This document shows positions 9,807 through 21,081 of a stretch of 64,000 bases of DNA, one piece after another (the first letter of the stretch is position 1; each line of letters opens with the position of its first letter). The stretch covers positions 117,768-181,767 of the forward strand of contig JBBHKE010002980.1 in assembly GCA_037447655.1 (NCBI GenBank), written 5' to 3'. Source of the DNA: Zygnema cylindricum (taxonomy: Eukaryota > Streptophyta > Zygnematophyceae > Zygnematales > Zygnemataceae). Both the position numbers and the translations under genes were made by a program. The notes beneath the pieces are model-generated. The model made no database searches. It was given only the letters and a program-made list of their open reading frames with translations, and was not told the origin of the DNA.

Positions 9807-10268
9807 TCATTTATGCCACATCATTAAATCACTTACACCGACATAGTAAACTCCCGTCTTTGCATTACTCAAATTCAGCCTAAACATTCGTTGGTTACCC
9901 TTTTCAGCTATCAAGTACACTTCAATCTCATAGCTAGCAACAAAGACTCTTTTCTTAGTACTAGTCTCAAAATCCTTATCATCTAAGACAAACACAGAGA
10001 TAAGATTCTTGTTCAACCTTGGGATAAAAAGAACATCAGAGAAAGTGACTATGGATGCCTTTCCATCAACTAAGACTCTCAGATCCACAGATCCCACTAA
10101 AGTAGTGGTTAGTATTCTCCCATCCCCATACTCTATCTCTACAGTAGGGATCTTTCTCATTTTGGTAAACAATGGTTTTTCTCTACACATATGCATAGAG
10201 GCTCTTGAATCAATAATCCATCCTTCTTCGAGAGCTTTCTTACTCATCCGAAAGCACATTTTTGCCAC
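9807..10268 (-). pseudogene. Copia E protease and GAG-pre-integrase
   Basis: A 153-aa open frame carries EEGWIIDSRASMHMCREKPL, then PTVEIEYGDGRI, VTFSDVLFIPRLNKNLIS and the protease end, running into DLMMWHK of the zinc-binding domain. The active-site motif reads DSRAS where copia proteases have D-S/T-G-A-S. Here Arg is AGA, against CGT in element B. It is otherwise the best-kept piece of this element. Confidence 0.8.
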
Positions 10269-11363
10269 CTTGGTATCCCCGGCTCACCTTTCACCTCCAC
10301 CTCTTTGTTGAAGAGTTCTCCATCGTCGTCATCGCAATCCTCTCCCAGGACTAGTGTCGATACAAATGCCTTCTTATTTCTTCCAGCTGGTTTTCCGATC
10401 CGCTCCTCCTTCAATCTCAGCTTTGTCAATTTAGTACACTCTGCTATGTAATGTCCTGGCTTATTATAAAAGTGATAGAGCCCCTTCAGAGGCCTTGATC
10501 TAGATCGGTCCGATTGGTTTCCTCTTCCTCCTCCACCAAAGTTTCCATAAAGTTTCTAGGAATCCTTTTCCCCCCAGTTAGTTCCAGCCACCAATGCTTG
10601 AACACTCTTTCCTCCTCTCTGAATCTCAATTGTGCTTTCCCAAACCAAAATCATCACTAAAACGGAGTTCTATATCCATCGATGATCTAGCAAATCTTGA
10701 ACCCTGTTAACAATGATTTCATAATTATCTGGGAGTTTCATCAACAAAGAATTCATGTTTCTTCTCGGTCTCTTTTTTACCTGCACTCTCGAACTCCATA
10801 AATAACCCGGCCAAGTCATTACAAAAGTGTAACATCTTTCCCCGTTTGTACACATATGCCTGCACCTTCTAATCAGCCAACTTTTACTACTGAATCGTAC
10901 CACTCTTGTAAATGTTTACAAAGGCCTCTCACAACTCGTTTGCTTTGTCCACATGAAGATGAGGTGTAGCCACAGCTTGAGTGAGAGGCCCGAGAATAAA
11001 ATTAGTCGCCACAATGTTGTTGAAATCCTAGATTTCGGTATCATTTGCCTGGTTTTCTGAACATCTGCTACCGGAACAAATCTAGTAACCATAGGTGTGA
11101 GTTTCTCCTTCCTTTTCTCCTTCCCTGTGTCTAACACGATGCTTTCTCCAACATCCTCTACCACCTCTACCTCCGCAGATCCTTTTGTGAATCGAGATCG
11201 TTCAAACCCTGGTGGAACTCCCAATTTTGCAGTTGGCCGACGCACACGACGACTCACAATGCCCTATAGCGGTTTATCAAAAAATGCACCCCTCATCATG
11301 GTTTCCCAGTATATGAACCCTGTTCCATTGAAAATGGGTACCCTAGAGGTTGGGGTCATAACC
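10269..11363 (-). pseudogene. Copia E gag
   Basis: gag begins inside the primer-binding site with MTPTSRVPIFNGTGFIYWETMM and continues in broken frames (RRVRRPTAKLGVPPGFERSRF near 11200). The knuckle near 10435-10490 has lost its first two cysteines (LYHFYNKPGHYIAEC). The LTR at 11364 lies directly upstream on the minus strand. Confidence 0.8.
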
Positions 11364-12305
11364 TGTAATTCTATGACCTCCATTGGTCCACAGAATGGTC
11401 GGCTTATATAAAGCTTCTAAGATAATATTTGCACTTTTGACTTTGGTAATGAATAAGTGCCTCCGTAGCACACAAAAACTTTAATTGAATAAACCATTGT
11501 GTAGTTTGGACTCCTTGAGTCCGCAGCAAAAAGAATCACCGAAATTGCTCACCCGTGCATTAAGTTATGGCCCGCCAAAGATGGCCTATAAATATAGAAG
11601 CACTCTAGCAGAGAGGCGACTACCTTGATTTTTTCTAAGTCTTAAGCTCCCTCTCTAAACCTACTACTAGTGTACCCTAACCAATCAAATGACTGTATGG
11701 TACAAGAAGGTACAGGTACCGTTGTTCTTCTTGAACGGCCATGGTACGGCATGGCCGCTTCCGTGACGCGTGTCAGTTCTTGAGCCCTAGTTGCTCCCCC
11801 CGTAATATTCGTTGCCCAACCATATCAAGCCACGTATCGTCCGCCGACATTGGCTTGGAAACGTGCCAAATGTCCACTCCAAAATTTTGGCTCCACTGCG
11901 AGTCGTCGATTGGGAACAATATTTGATTTCGTCCGTTGAAAATTATATGTCGCCTTGTATGGTACAATATGTCGTGCGCTACTGTACCTTTCACGTTCAT
12001 TTTGTTTCGTATGTGTCTTTGCGTCATTATTTAAATATTTATCACATATAACTGTTGTAACGCTTTATTAAGACCTATTAGATAACGCGAATGCCTACGC
12101 CATATGGCAATTATCTAGTAGGTCACACAATGAATTCATGATGTTGGCATGATATCTTTTGCAAGAGCTTTGTCTTCTTGTTGTCTCTGTATCTGCCTAA
12201 GACAGCCATGGTTGCGTGCTAGTTGTCGGTGACTACGTCAAGTACAAGAACAACAGAATAACCATAATCCAAAAAAGATAGAATACAAAATACCCTCATT
12301 CAACA
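11364..12305 (-). repeat. 5' LTR of copia E (LTR-1 family)
   Basis: About 942 bp, on the minus strand from TGTTGAATGAGGG to GAATTACA. It shares with 965-2000 the leader block, the GTACGG-rich middle (GGCCATGGTACGGCATGGCC) and the U3 end. In this copy the tRNA-like block (about 12062-12125) keeps only a weak box A. The right end abuts integrase sequence of the gypsy half, so the element was inserted there. The first ~155 bp of the LTR are duplicated downstream together with gypsy sequence. Confidence 0.8.
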
Positions 12306-12641
12306 ATAGCAACGATAAAGTCCATCAAGATCACTTCCCAAGGGGCGGATGGCGTTGAAAAATGTTGTAAGAGTCCTTGACGAGCAGAATCAATTCTTGC
12401 TCTCAGTGGGATATCTTTTGCTGGGGCTTTGTCTTCTGCCTATCTCCGTATCTGCTTAAGACAGTCATGGCTGCTTACCAGTTCTCAGTAACTACGACAT
12501 GTATGAGAACAACAGAATAACCATAAACCAAAAAAGATAGAATATAAAATACCTTATTTCACCAAGAGCAAGATAAAGTCTATCGAGATCCCTTCCGAAG
12601 GGGCGGATGGCGTTGGAAAAGGTTGGAAGAGTCCTTGATGA
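12151..12641. repeat. 259-bp-period tandem duplication of an LTR/gypsy junction
   Basis: 12151-12382 is repeated at 12410-12641. Each copy starts GATATCTTTTGC, contains ACAACAGAATAACCATAA and AAAAAAGATAGAAT, and ends in gypsy integrase sequence GGGGCGGATGGCGTTG. Each unit joins the LTR U3 end to the gypsy integrase start. The duplication therefore happened after the LTR had inserted. Confidence 0.7.
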
Positions 12642-14107
12642 CCTGGATCTGTTTTATTCTTGTTTGAAGAGTCATAGGTTCGTACATACTTCGCAATATC
12701 TATTGTCATATTTAGCCAATAGTACGCTTCGGCAACTCGTGCAATAGTTTTGTCTCGCGCGAAGTGTCCGCAGAGGGGTTCATTATGGCTTAATTGCAAG
12801 ATATTGTGCTGTAACTCTTGATTTGTCGGAATATACAATCGGGTTGTCTGACTCAGTTTGTATCGCCACATGTCGTTGGCAGTTTCAATCAATATCTTTC
12901 TTTTGAGGAGTTTCGCAATTGTGTCGTCGCCTACGTATGGCGCCTTAATTCTGTCTAACCATTTTTCGTCCACTTGCACCGTACTCATTACAGTGTTGAC
13001 TTTTTGGTCGTTAAGTTTGTCGGCTGCGATAGTATCGGCTTTCAAAGTTTCTTCTATGGGTTTCTGCGATAGCTCCGATAGATCCGCCGCGGTGTGCGTA
13101 GCAACGCCTGGTCTTCTTGACAAAGCATTAGCAAGATTCGTCATACCCGAATTGTATTCGATGGTTAACTTTGGTCCGGAAGTTTGTAGGAATGTCATCC
13201 ACCTAGCCTGTTTCTTGGATACCTTCAGTTCTATTTACAGATACTGTAACACATGGTGGTCAGTAATCACAGTGATCCGTTTCCTTTGATCGTAACACTT
13301 CCAAAATTCCAACGCATTAATGATGGCTATTTTTTCTTTCTCGTGGGTGGCCCAACTAACTTATGCCGCCTTTAGTTTACAACAATCATAGGCGATGGGT
13401 TGTAGGCCTCTTTCCTGCTCCTGCATAAGAATCGCTTTGCTCCACTAGGCGTATCACTCGCGTCAGTGATTGTCGTCCAAGGTAACTTAGGATAGGGAAC
13501 CGCTAACATAAGGGCGGTAACGAACCGCTCCTTTAGCGTGTTAAATGCTGCCTCCTGCACTGTCTCCCACTCATAAGGCACGTCATTTTTGAGCAAATCG
13601 GTGAGTGGTGCGGCGATTTTTGAAAATCCCTCCACGGACCGTCGATAGTAGGAGCACAGCCCAAGGAAGCTCCTCAACTCCGTGATATTTTTCGATTGTC
13701 GCCACTCCTTGAGTGCCTTAGTTTTGTTGGGGTCCACTACGATTCCATCTTGACTGACCACGTGACCCAAAAACTCAATTTTGTCTTTTAAAAAGTCGCA
13801 TTTGCTCATCTTCGTGTACAACTTGTTCTCCCTTAAAACCTGTAGGACTGTTCTTAGGTGCTTGATATGGTCTTCTAACGTCTCACTATACACCAAAATG
13901 TCATCTAAAAAGTTGATTACGAACGCGTCCAAATATTGTCGGAAGATCGTGTTCTTCAAATGCATAGATGTAGCTGAGCATTGGTCAATCAAAACGGCAT
14001 GACCAAAAATCGGAAATGACCGTACCGCGTTCTGAATGCAGTCTTTTCCACAACTTCCTCTGCAGTCGTAATTTGATGATAGCCACTTTGTACATCTATC
14101 TTAGAGA
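12554..14107 (-). pseudogene. Ty3/gypsy pol half: RT, RNase H, integrase start
   Basis: On the minus strand the order is RT palm, RNase H, then integrase zinc domain. RT shows [28 protein letters not shown], the catalytic FLDDILVYS (canonical YVDD), then FLGHVVSQDGI and LRSFLGLCSYYRR. RNase H includes the TDASD region near 13455 and ends TIEYNSGMTNLANALSRRP. The integrase zinc domain shows HNEPLCGHFARDKT, then QGLFQPFPTPSAPSEGISIDFI. The element stops at 12554 where LTR-1 sequence joins. The upstream part of RT continues at 15228-15332 beyond a solo LTR. Frames are broken. Confidence 0.85.
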
Positions 14108-15222
14108 TGTTGAAATTTATGTATTTTCTAGGTCTATATTGGAAAAATAAATAGAGTGTTGAAAAAAGGTAATTAATAGTTCACTTCTATATTTTAGTTA
14201 GAATGTAAAGAGAGAAAAAGAGAGGACCAAAGGCATGCCATGGCTGCTGCATCATTTAGAAGGAGGCAAAATGAATTAGTAGGTATTTTACTAGTTTTAG
14301 CAAAATAGTGCTTTTGGCCGTATTTGAACCCGGGTCTGCAGAATATTATGTAGACATACGCCTTATCCATTAAGGCACTAACAAAACGATACACATGGTA
14401 TGTTTCACACATGGTATGTTTCATACATATATATATATATTTATTTAAAGGACTAATTCGCAGCAGACTAAAGAAAACGCGCATTAATCAATTCATGCAT
14501 GGAAGCGAATCGAAGCCGTATAAATACAACTGATAGGACGGTCACCATTACAACCGCCACCCACAATAAGCTTTCGGCGGCCTTTGGGAATAGCCTCACG
14601 CGGTGCCACGTGGCGCTACATTATTCGATGTCGGAGAAGATAATAGGAGGAGCCATGGCTCCCGCTTCGGCATATGTCACCTTGTAAACCATGTCGTTCA
14701 ATGGCCGTACAATAAGTACATCGCCCATGGTACCTTCTTGTACTATATAGTGTTCCTATTGGACTAGGGTTTAGTAGTAGGTAGTGGTGAGTAGAAAGAC
14801 CAAGACTTACTGATATTTAGGTACCTCTCTCTAAGAGAGCTTGTAACTATAAAGGTCATATTTGACCAGCCATAACTTAATGCTCGGGTGAGAAAATTCA
14901 GTGATTATTTTTGCTGCGGACTCAAGGGAGTACAAGCTACACAGGGGTGTAGTAGGTCGGAGTCTTTTCGTGCCACGGTGGCACTTATTCAGTGGGAAAG
15001 TCAAAGCGGGGAATATTGTACAAAACACATATTCAAGATTTGCATTCTGTGGTGGAAGTGAGCACACAGAAGGTCTTCTCTTCACAGGGGTGAAGGTGTA
15101 TTAGGGTTCTGATTGTCAAGGGATCATTCATTTGGTTTTATATCAACTTGGAGTCGGCACTATCTAGATTAGCTTCTTTTGGATCTGTGAATTCTTTGGG
15201 CGATGGAGCCCATAGAATTTCA
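14108..15222 (+). repeat. Solo LTR-1 in the gypsy RT, TSD AGAGA
   Basis: A 1115-bp element begins TGTTGAAATTTATG and ends AGAATTTCA, flanked by AGAGA at 14103-14107 and 15223-15227. Removing it and one AGAGA restores the gypsy RT reading [19 protein letters not shown] across the break. The body matches LTR-1 copies elsewhere but carries no internal coding part. It is a solo LTR left by LTR-LTR recombination, or a terminal-only copy. It fixes the true LTR-1 ends and its 5-bp duplication size. Confidence 0.85.
14308..14390 (-). other. tRNA-like segment in solo LTR-1
   Basis: Antisense to the LTR, the sequence reads TAATGGATAAGGCG, a very tRNA-Arg-like D arm with stem GCCT/AGGC. After about 40 bp comes GGGTTCAAATACGG as box B. 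The outer bases TAGTGC and GCACTA pair perfectly, but four extra A bases separate the T arm from the acceptor. It occupies the same place as the blocks in other LTR-1 copies. Confidence 0.55.
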
Positions 15223-15227
15223 AGAGA

Positions 15228-15332
15228 AATACTTGGCACTTCTAAGTCGATCCAACAACTCGTCTATCTTAGGAAAGGGGTACGCGTTATTGACCATTAA
15301 CTTATTTAGAGCGCGGTAGTCCACACACATGC
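15228..15332 (-). pseudogene. Gypsy RT N-terminal piece
   Basis: The minus strand encodes [36 protein letters not shown], the conserved gypsy RT segment with CVDYRALN. It continues after the solo LTR into [11 protein letters not shown] at 14102. On its upstream side it stops exactly at the copia D LTR (15333). The missing N-terminal half up to the same Met-Cys is found in plus orientation at 24193-25465. Confidence 0.85.
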
Positions 15333-16239
15333 TGTAATTTATAAATCTTTATTTCAGTAAATATGGGTAGAATAACTTAGAATATTTTCTAAGTAGTCTA
15401 TTGTAATACTTACCTTAATTAGCGTTACAGTAGCAAAAAGAACAGTAGAGTGTATTGTAATTTTGCAGGGACACGTGTCGGCAAAAGAACCTATGCAGGT
15501 TTTTCAGAGTGGCGCCGATAGTCAGCCATACGTGTCACGCAGTCGACGATTCAATTCACAAGATTGGACGAACGGAATCTGAACAGGGTAATCCAAAAAT
15601 ATATGGTACAGTTCGACGGTACCATCGTCGATTGAATTTATTCCAACGGACGCGATTCACCTGGGACCACAAGCGTGATTCACGAGGGACCACAAGCATG
15701 ATTCGCGTAGAACCACAAGTGACAAAGCACTCAAGTGCTTCGTACTACACGACCATATTCGGCTGGACTTTAACGATAACCGTTGACTAGGCATTTGGCA
15801 CGTTTTGTATACAGTTGCAACATCTTGTGTACGGTTCAATATCTAGAAATATCTGGAATAACATTGTTTTGTAGTTTAGAGGAATAAAAAATAGTGTTCC
15901 ATTAATCAGGTTTTTAGAAAGTAATAATTAGGGTTTTCACGTACGATGGCGTACTGGTAGGATGCTTTGTCGTTAGTCAAGATTATAACCGTAGTAACGG
16001 TTACCCAAATTATTGTAGATAAGTAGATGCACACTGTGAGTATATATCTTAGGACTTAGCCAATTTTGTAGCATCCAGTTTTGGGAATATAATTTTATAA
16101 AAAGGCAATTTTTGGGAAACTTCCAGACATCATATCTTATGGTTTACTAAATCATTTTGGGCTACACTTTTAGGAATTGTCAGTTTACTGTATTGTGTAT
16201 CACTCTGGAAAATTTGAGGCATATTGGCCTTTTGGGTCA
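15333..16239 (+). repeat. 5' LTR of copia D (LTR-2 family)
   Basis: About 907 bp, from TGTAATTTATAAATC to a CA near 16239. The reverse complement lies at 25587-26491 with matching length. The body includes GGGACACGTGTCGGCAAAAG and a repeated ACCACAAGCRTGATTC motif. A tRNA-type primer site TTGTGTCAGATC (compare TGGTATCAGAGC) follows within a few bases. gag of D starts at 16301. Confidence 0.8.
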
Positions 16240-16300
16240 TATTTTGTGTCAGATCAAAGTTGGTTGTTGAGAAGATACTTTGATAGTTTCGGTTGTTTTC

Positions 16301-17049
16301 ATGTCTACTTCCACTACTAGTGTTGGTCCTCCTCCAGCAACGGTGGTTGAAAAACAACAAGTTATGGGCCTTTCGTCAAGAGTTCCTATCTTCAATGGCC
16401 AAAAGTATGCTTATTGGGCGGCGATGGTAGAATCGTTGTTTGAAACTGCTGACTTATAAGGGGTCTTGGATGGCTCATTTGATGAATCAGATCCAACTTG
16501 GGCGAAAAAGAATTCAATGGCAAGGAACAATCTAATTCTGTGTATTTCACAAAATTTGGTCATGTCTTGATTGAAAATGAAGAAGGCGAGCAAGATTTGG
16601 ACATCACTGAAATCTGCTTTTGAGAAAACGAATGTTCATGAGGAGCTCTTCGTGGCTAGAAAAATTTGGGGATACAAATACTCGGGGGGTACTATGGTCG
16701 AGTATTGTGATAATTTTCGTGCACTCGTTGATGCTTACTCTTCTGCGGGGGGGTCATTTCCTGAGTTTCAACAGTCAGTTTTGCTTATTAAAGGTCTCCC
16801 TAGTAGCATGAAGGGTGTGTCTGTTCAGTTAAAAAGTCATGATAAAGCTAGCTGGTCATTTTAGTTAGCATATAATCTTATATTGGAGGAAGAGACTTAT
16901 AATTAACTCCTTGAAGGAGAAGGAAAGGTTGAAGCTTTTTCCACATACTTTGACAAAAAAAATGAGATTAATCAGAACAAGAGTCAGTTTAACCAGAATC
17001 ACAATAAGTTTAATTAATATAATGAGAAGCAGAATAGGCCATCATCTAT
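16301..17049 (+). pseudogene. Copia D gag, interrupted by copia C
   Basis: Plus-strand gag starts MSTSTTSVGPPPATVVEKQQ and continues GLSSRVPIFNGQKYAYWAAMVESLFE, a typical copia gag N-terminus, then SKIWTSLKSAFEKTNVHEELFVARKIW and GTMVEYCDNFRALVDAYSSAGG. In-frame stops occur (for example after ETADL and after KASWSF). The end is an Asn/Lys/Gln-rich stretch cut at 17049 by the LTR of element C. It resumes as protease at about 23281. Confidence 0.85.
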
Positions 17050-18060
17050 TGATTTGAGGCAACTAGTGCCATTGAAGAAGATGAAGAAGCATCGACAGTT
17101 GTCATGACAATCAAATATGCAAAGAGGAAACTCTCACAAAATCCCGCAAAAGACCAGCTTCACAATGAAGCCCCCTACAAACCATACTTACACAAGGTCT
17201 ACAAATTTGCCACAATATACAATATTCACCAAAGAAACAACATGCAGAATTTCACAAGGTTCTGCTAAAAGATCACAATGATCTTACAATTCAAAAACAC
17301 TCAAAAACTGCTTCGCAATTTTTCACACATAGAAATCCTACTTTCCTAAAATAATCTAAGTCTTATGTAGACAAGTGAGCCTACAACAGATTACGCCATA
17401 CCACAACTACTGTGGTCTATCGGTACACTACTGTTCATCAACAAACTCACATCGTCGAATGTACATAAATGTTTTTACCAATCAGACAGCCGCTAAAATG
17501 AAATTAGTACGCAGTCAAAGTTTGTGCGCTAAAATGACAATACAGTCAATATTTCTCTTCCAAAAATGACGGCGGACTTCGTCCGCCTTCCACGTATTCT
17601 TACTTCACCAAAGATGAACCTCCACGTGTAAGTTCGGTCCTCAATTGAAACTGTACTTCTTCTTTTAGAACAATCAATCTTGACTTCCTCACGGATCGAC
17701 ACGTGTGTCTAAAGTGCACCGAAACTGTGTACTCTCTTTAGAGTTACATACTCACTAAATCATGTCCTCGTCAATTTATCTTCACACAAACTGACTAAAG
17801 TTCAGAACACCTTTCTAGCGCAGAAACGTATAGCAGCTATGGCTCTGCTGTCACTGTTATGATTGCTGTGACTGCTATGACTGCTATGACCTGTCAGCAC
17901 AGTTGTGATATTAGAGCAGCGCAGCTGCGATGTCTGATCACCGCAACATAGCAGCATAGCAGCATGCGTAGTACTCAAGGTTTCCACCTGCGATGTCAGA
18001 CTTAGCGCAGCATGACGGTATAGCAACAAGATATAGAGAGGACTCAAGGTTTCCAAAACA
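17050..18060 (-). repeat. 3' LTR of copia C (LTR-3)
   Basis: 1011 bp, exactly the same length as the partner at 22266-23276. On the minus strand it runs TGTTTTGGAAACC to CTCAAATCA. It contains runs of GCAGC/GCTGCGATG and CTGCTATGACTG motifs at 17820-18010. The inner side abuts a polypurine tract (CGGGAGTGT on the minus strand). Confidence 0.9.
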
Positions 18061-18450
18061 ACACTCCCGTAAACCTTTAGACTCTCTCAGCCAGTAAGTC
18101 CACATTCCTCCCTACAAAACTTCAACTTAGGAGCTGGTAAAGGCTTAGTCATTATATCTGCTACCATCTTCTCATCCGGAAGATAACTAAGTTTCAAAAT
18201 TTTGTTCACCACCTTTTCTCTTATAAAATGCAGCTTGATTGCAATATGCTTGCTTTTGAAGTGATGACTCGGATTGGATGCAATCGCAATAGCTGCTTGG
18301 TTGTCACACCACACTATTTGAGGTCGGATTGCATAAAATGAAGTTCTTCGAGGAGCGACTTCGCCCATAGTAACTCCTTGACAGCTGAGCTTGCTGCCAT
18401 ATGTTCAGCCTCCATTAAAGACTGAGTTGTTACCTTTTGACGCTTGTTGC
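18061..18450 (-). pseudogene. Copia C RNase H
   Basis: The minus strand reads FYAIRPQIVWCDNQAAIAIASNPSHHFKSKHIAIKLHFIREKVVNKILKLSYLPDEKMVADIMTKPLPAPKLKFC, with MEAEHMAASSAVKELLWAKS-like sequence upstream in another frame (about 18360-18415). This is the copia RNase H domain and pol C-terminus. A frameshift near 18350 separates it from RT. Confidence 0.85.
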
Positions 18451-19540
18451 TTCAGCAATATGTTCCACTTCCAATCTTCAAAATGAATCTAGTGATGGAA
18501 CGGCGGCTTGGCATGTCTCCATAGCTAGCATCGGTCCACGTTTGAATTTTGACTTCATCTCCACTGAGAGCAAGTTGAAGATTCGGTGTTCCTCCAAGGT
18601 ACCGAAAAACCCTCTTTGCGGCCTCCCAATCTGTTTTTGTCGGATTCTGCAAACTCCAGCTCAAAGCGCCAACTGCTGCCGCAATATCCGGCCTCGTGCA
18701 GTTCATGAAGTAAATTAGGTTGCTAACAATCTGTTGTATGGAATGTTGGCTATAAAATCTGCCTCCCTTGACTCCAAGGTATCGTCAAAAATGATTCCTC
18801 CATCGGTCTCTATGCCTTCCACTTTCTACTTAAATTCCATGGGAGTGGCACTTCCTTTTGCCTCTGCCATGCCAAACTTTTCATGCACATTTTCTATCGC
18901 TTCACGCTGCGTTAGATGGATTGTTCTCCTATCTTTATCCCTTTCTACTTAAATTCCTAGAATATTCTTTGCCTCACCTAAGTCTTTCATCTCAAATCTT
19001 GAATTCAAGGTTGCCTTTATTTTGTTAATCTCATTTAATGACTTGCTTAACAACAGCAAATCATTTAAATATACTGCAATGTACATAATCCCATCTTTCC
19101 CTTCCATAACATAGACTGAATGATCTGAGCTAATCCTAACGAATCCTAGACCGGTTAGAAATTCATCTAGTTTTCAGTTCCACTGACGTGGAGCCTATTT
19201 CAAACCATACAAGGATTTCAACAGCTTACAGACCAGATTTTCTTTTCCAATCTTTTCATACATTTCAGGCTGCTTCATATAAATTACTTCCCATAAATCT
19301 CCATGCAAGAAAGTTGTCTTAACTTCCATTTGATGTAGTTCTATATTCTCAATGGCCTCTTAGGATAACAAAATTCTAATAGTTGGAAACTAGACAACCG
19401 GAGAGAAAGTCTCTTCATAGTCAATTCCCTCCTTCTGACTATAGCCTTTTGCAACAAGCCTAGCCTTATATCTTTCAATAGAGAAATATGGATTCAACTT
19501 TACTTTAAAGACCCAGTTACAGCCGATGGCTTTTCAGTCT
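18451..19540 (-). pseudogene. Copia C reverse transcriptase
   Basis: The RT tail MNCTRPDIAAAVGALSWSL and TWTDASYGDMPSRRS are readable at 18452-18706. Upstream, in shifted frames, are the VYYIAVYLNDLLLLS-like active site near 19050-19080 (the usual YVDD is YLND) and [11 protein letters not shown] near 19400-19420. Several stops are present. The order is normal for copia. Confidence 0.75.
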
Positions 19541-19818
19541 GGTGGAAGCTCCACAAGCTCCCAAGTTTCAGCCTCCATTATCGATCGCATTTCATTGTTA
19601 GCCGCGGCGATCCATTGATCTTTTTCCGGAGCTGAAAAGGCTTCTGGAATTGTGACAGGTTCCATCATGCTGACAGATAATAGAGCAGTTTTGCAGCTTC
19701 GCAATTTCGCTGCGTCGCAACTTTGCAGCTTCGCAGCATCGCACCTTCGTAGTTTCGCAGCCTCGCGGTTTTCATTCAGATCCAACGTACCGACAGAAAA
19801 TAGAGTTGCTTCGCAGTT
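19541..19818 (-). pseudogene. Copia C RT start and integrase-RT linker with 8-residue repeats
   Basis: The minus strand encodes SVSMMEPVTIPEAFSAPEKDQWIAAANNEMRSIMEAETWELVELPPD, the usual copia RT opening. It is preceded by a linker with three tandem copies of an 8-residue unit AAKLRRCD / AAKLQSCD / AAKLRSCK (about 19690-19770). The DNA of the repeat is rich in GCTGCGA/CTTCGCAG words. Similar words occur in the LTR of the same element. Confidence 0.75.
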
Positions 19819-20664
19819 TCACAGCCGGATGCTTTGCCTTCTTCCCCCCGTAAAATCTAAGGCTATAACTGTTGGATCCGTAGGTTGCCGCCGAGGAGGA
19901 GATGGAAGAGGAGGAGGTTTCTCCACACATGGACGAGCCGGAGGGTCCAAAGTGGGATTAAAAAAAGTGAGAGGAACACTTTCAAAAATAACATATTCTT
20001 TGATTTTGGAATCTTTTTCAAAATTTGTCATGCCAAAAACATCTATCGATCGACTCCCTTCCTTAATTTCAATGTTTATAGCAGTCTGAAGAGTATTTCT
20101 AACAGTATTAAATACTCTATAGCGTATGGATTCATCATCATATCCCATAAAAATCCCAGGGACTGATTTTGGGCTAAGCTTAGAAATGGGGAGATTATCC
20201 AAAATAAAACATTTACTCCCAAAAACTTGAAAGTGACTAACATTCAATTTTCTTCCTGTCCATACTTCATATGGTGTTTTTCCTTTTACTGTTATAGTCT
20301 CTATTCTATCTCTAATGTACGACACCCACGAGAAAGCCTCACCCCAGAATTTGAAATCTATTCCCTTATCTAGCAACATAGATTTTGCACTTTTCGTTAG
20401 AGTCCTGTTGAGTCTTTGTGATACTTCATTCTGTTCCGGAGTATAATGAACTGTAAATTGTTGAGAGATCACATTTTATTTTAATTAGTTAGAGAATGCA
20501 TGAGAAGTATATTCCCCTCCGTTGTCGGACCGAAGAGAAAGGATCGGTTTCCCATGAAGCTTTTCTGCCCATACCCTAAAATGTTTGAAGTGAGTGAGCA
20601 CTTCACTCTTTTCTTTCATAAAATAAACCTTGCTAAATCTTGAGAAATCATCCGTAAAAGTAAC
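19819..20664 (-). pseudogene. Copia C integrase
   Basis: A 217-aa frame (20472 to 19819) carries HYTPEQNEVSQRLNRTLTKSAKSM, with the expected catalytic Glu region altered to EVSQR. It continues with KGKTPYEVWTGRKLNVSHFQVFGSKCF and the GIFMGYDDESIRYRVFN C-terminal part. Upstream (20480-20660), in a broken frame, are FKVYFMKEKSEVLTHFKHFRVWAEKLHGKPILSLRSDNGGEYTS-type motifs. It is separated from GAG-pre-integrase by a stop after SLSGSRF. Confidence 0.85.
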
Positions 20665-21081
20665 CTAAAACCGGCTACCACTAAGCGAGGGAACTTTTGA
20701 CGGTCCCCACACATCCGAATGAATAATTTGCAGCAAATTTGTGGCCCGGTTATCTGCTATCTGAGGTAGAGGCAGCTTATGAAGCTTTCCCAAGACACAT
20801 CCATCACATACATGAGAATCTTGTTGTCCTAGTTTAACACCATCTATCATATTTTGTTTCACCATATTATTAAGCCTTTGTTGATGAACATGACCGAGCC
20901 TTTTATGCCACAAAATATTTTCCGGAAGGACACTGGAGTATGCAAAGTCAATTTCATTAGCCAAGTCCATCCGGTACAGCAAGTTTGTGCCTCTAGTTCC
21001 TACCAAAGCTACTCTCCCATCTTTGCTTACTACCTTTTTCCTATTCTTTTGTAAAATTTCAAAACCTTTAATTTCTGCCAC
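20665..21081 (-). pseudogene. Copia C GAG-pre-integrase
   Basis: A 138-aa frame has the zinc-binding H-H-C-C pattern (ENILWHKRLGHVHQQRL and CDGCVLGKLHKLPLP), then LLQIIHSDVWGPSKVPSLSGS, whose Asp is the first integrase catalytic residue. It continues from protease upstream and is close in sequence to elements D and G. Confidence 0.85.
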
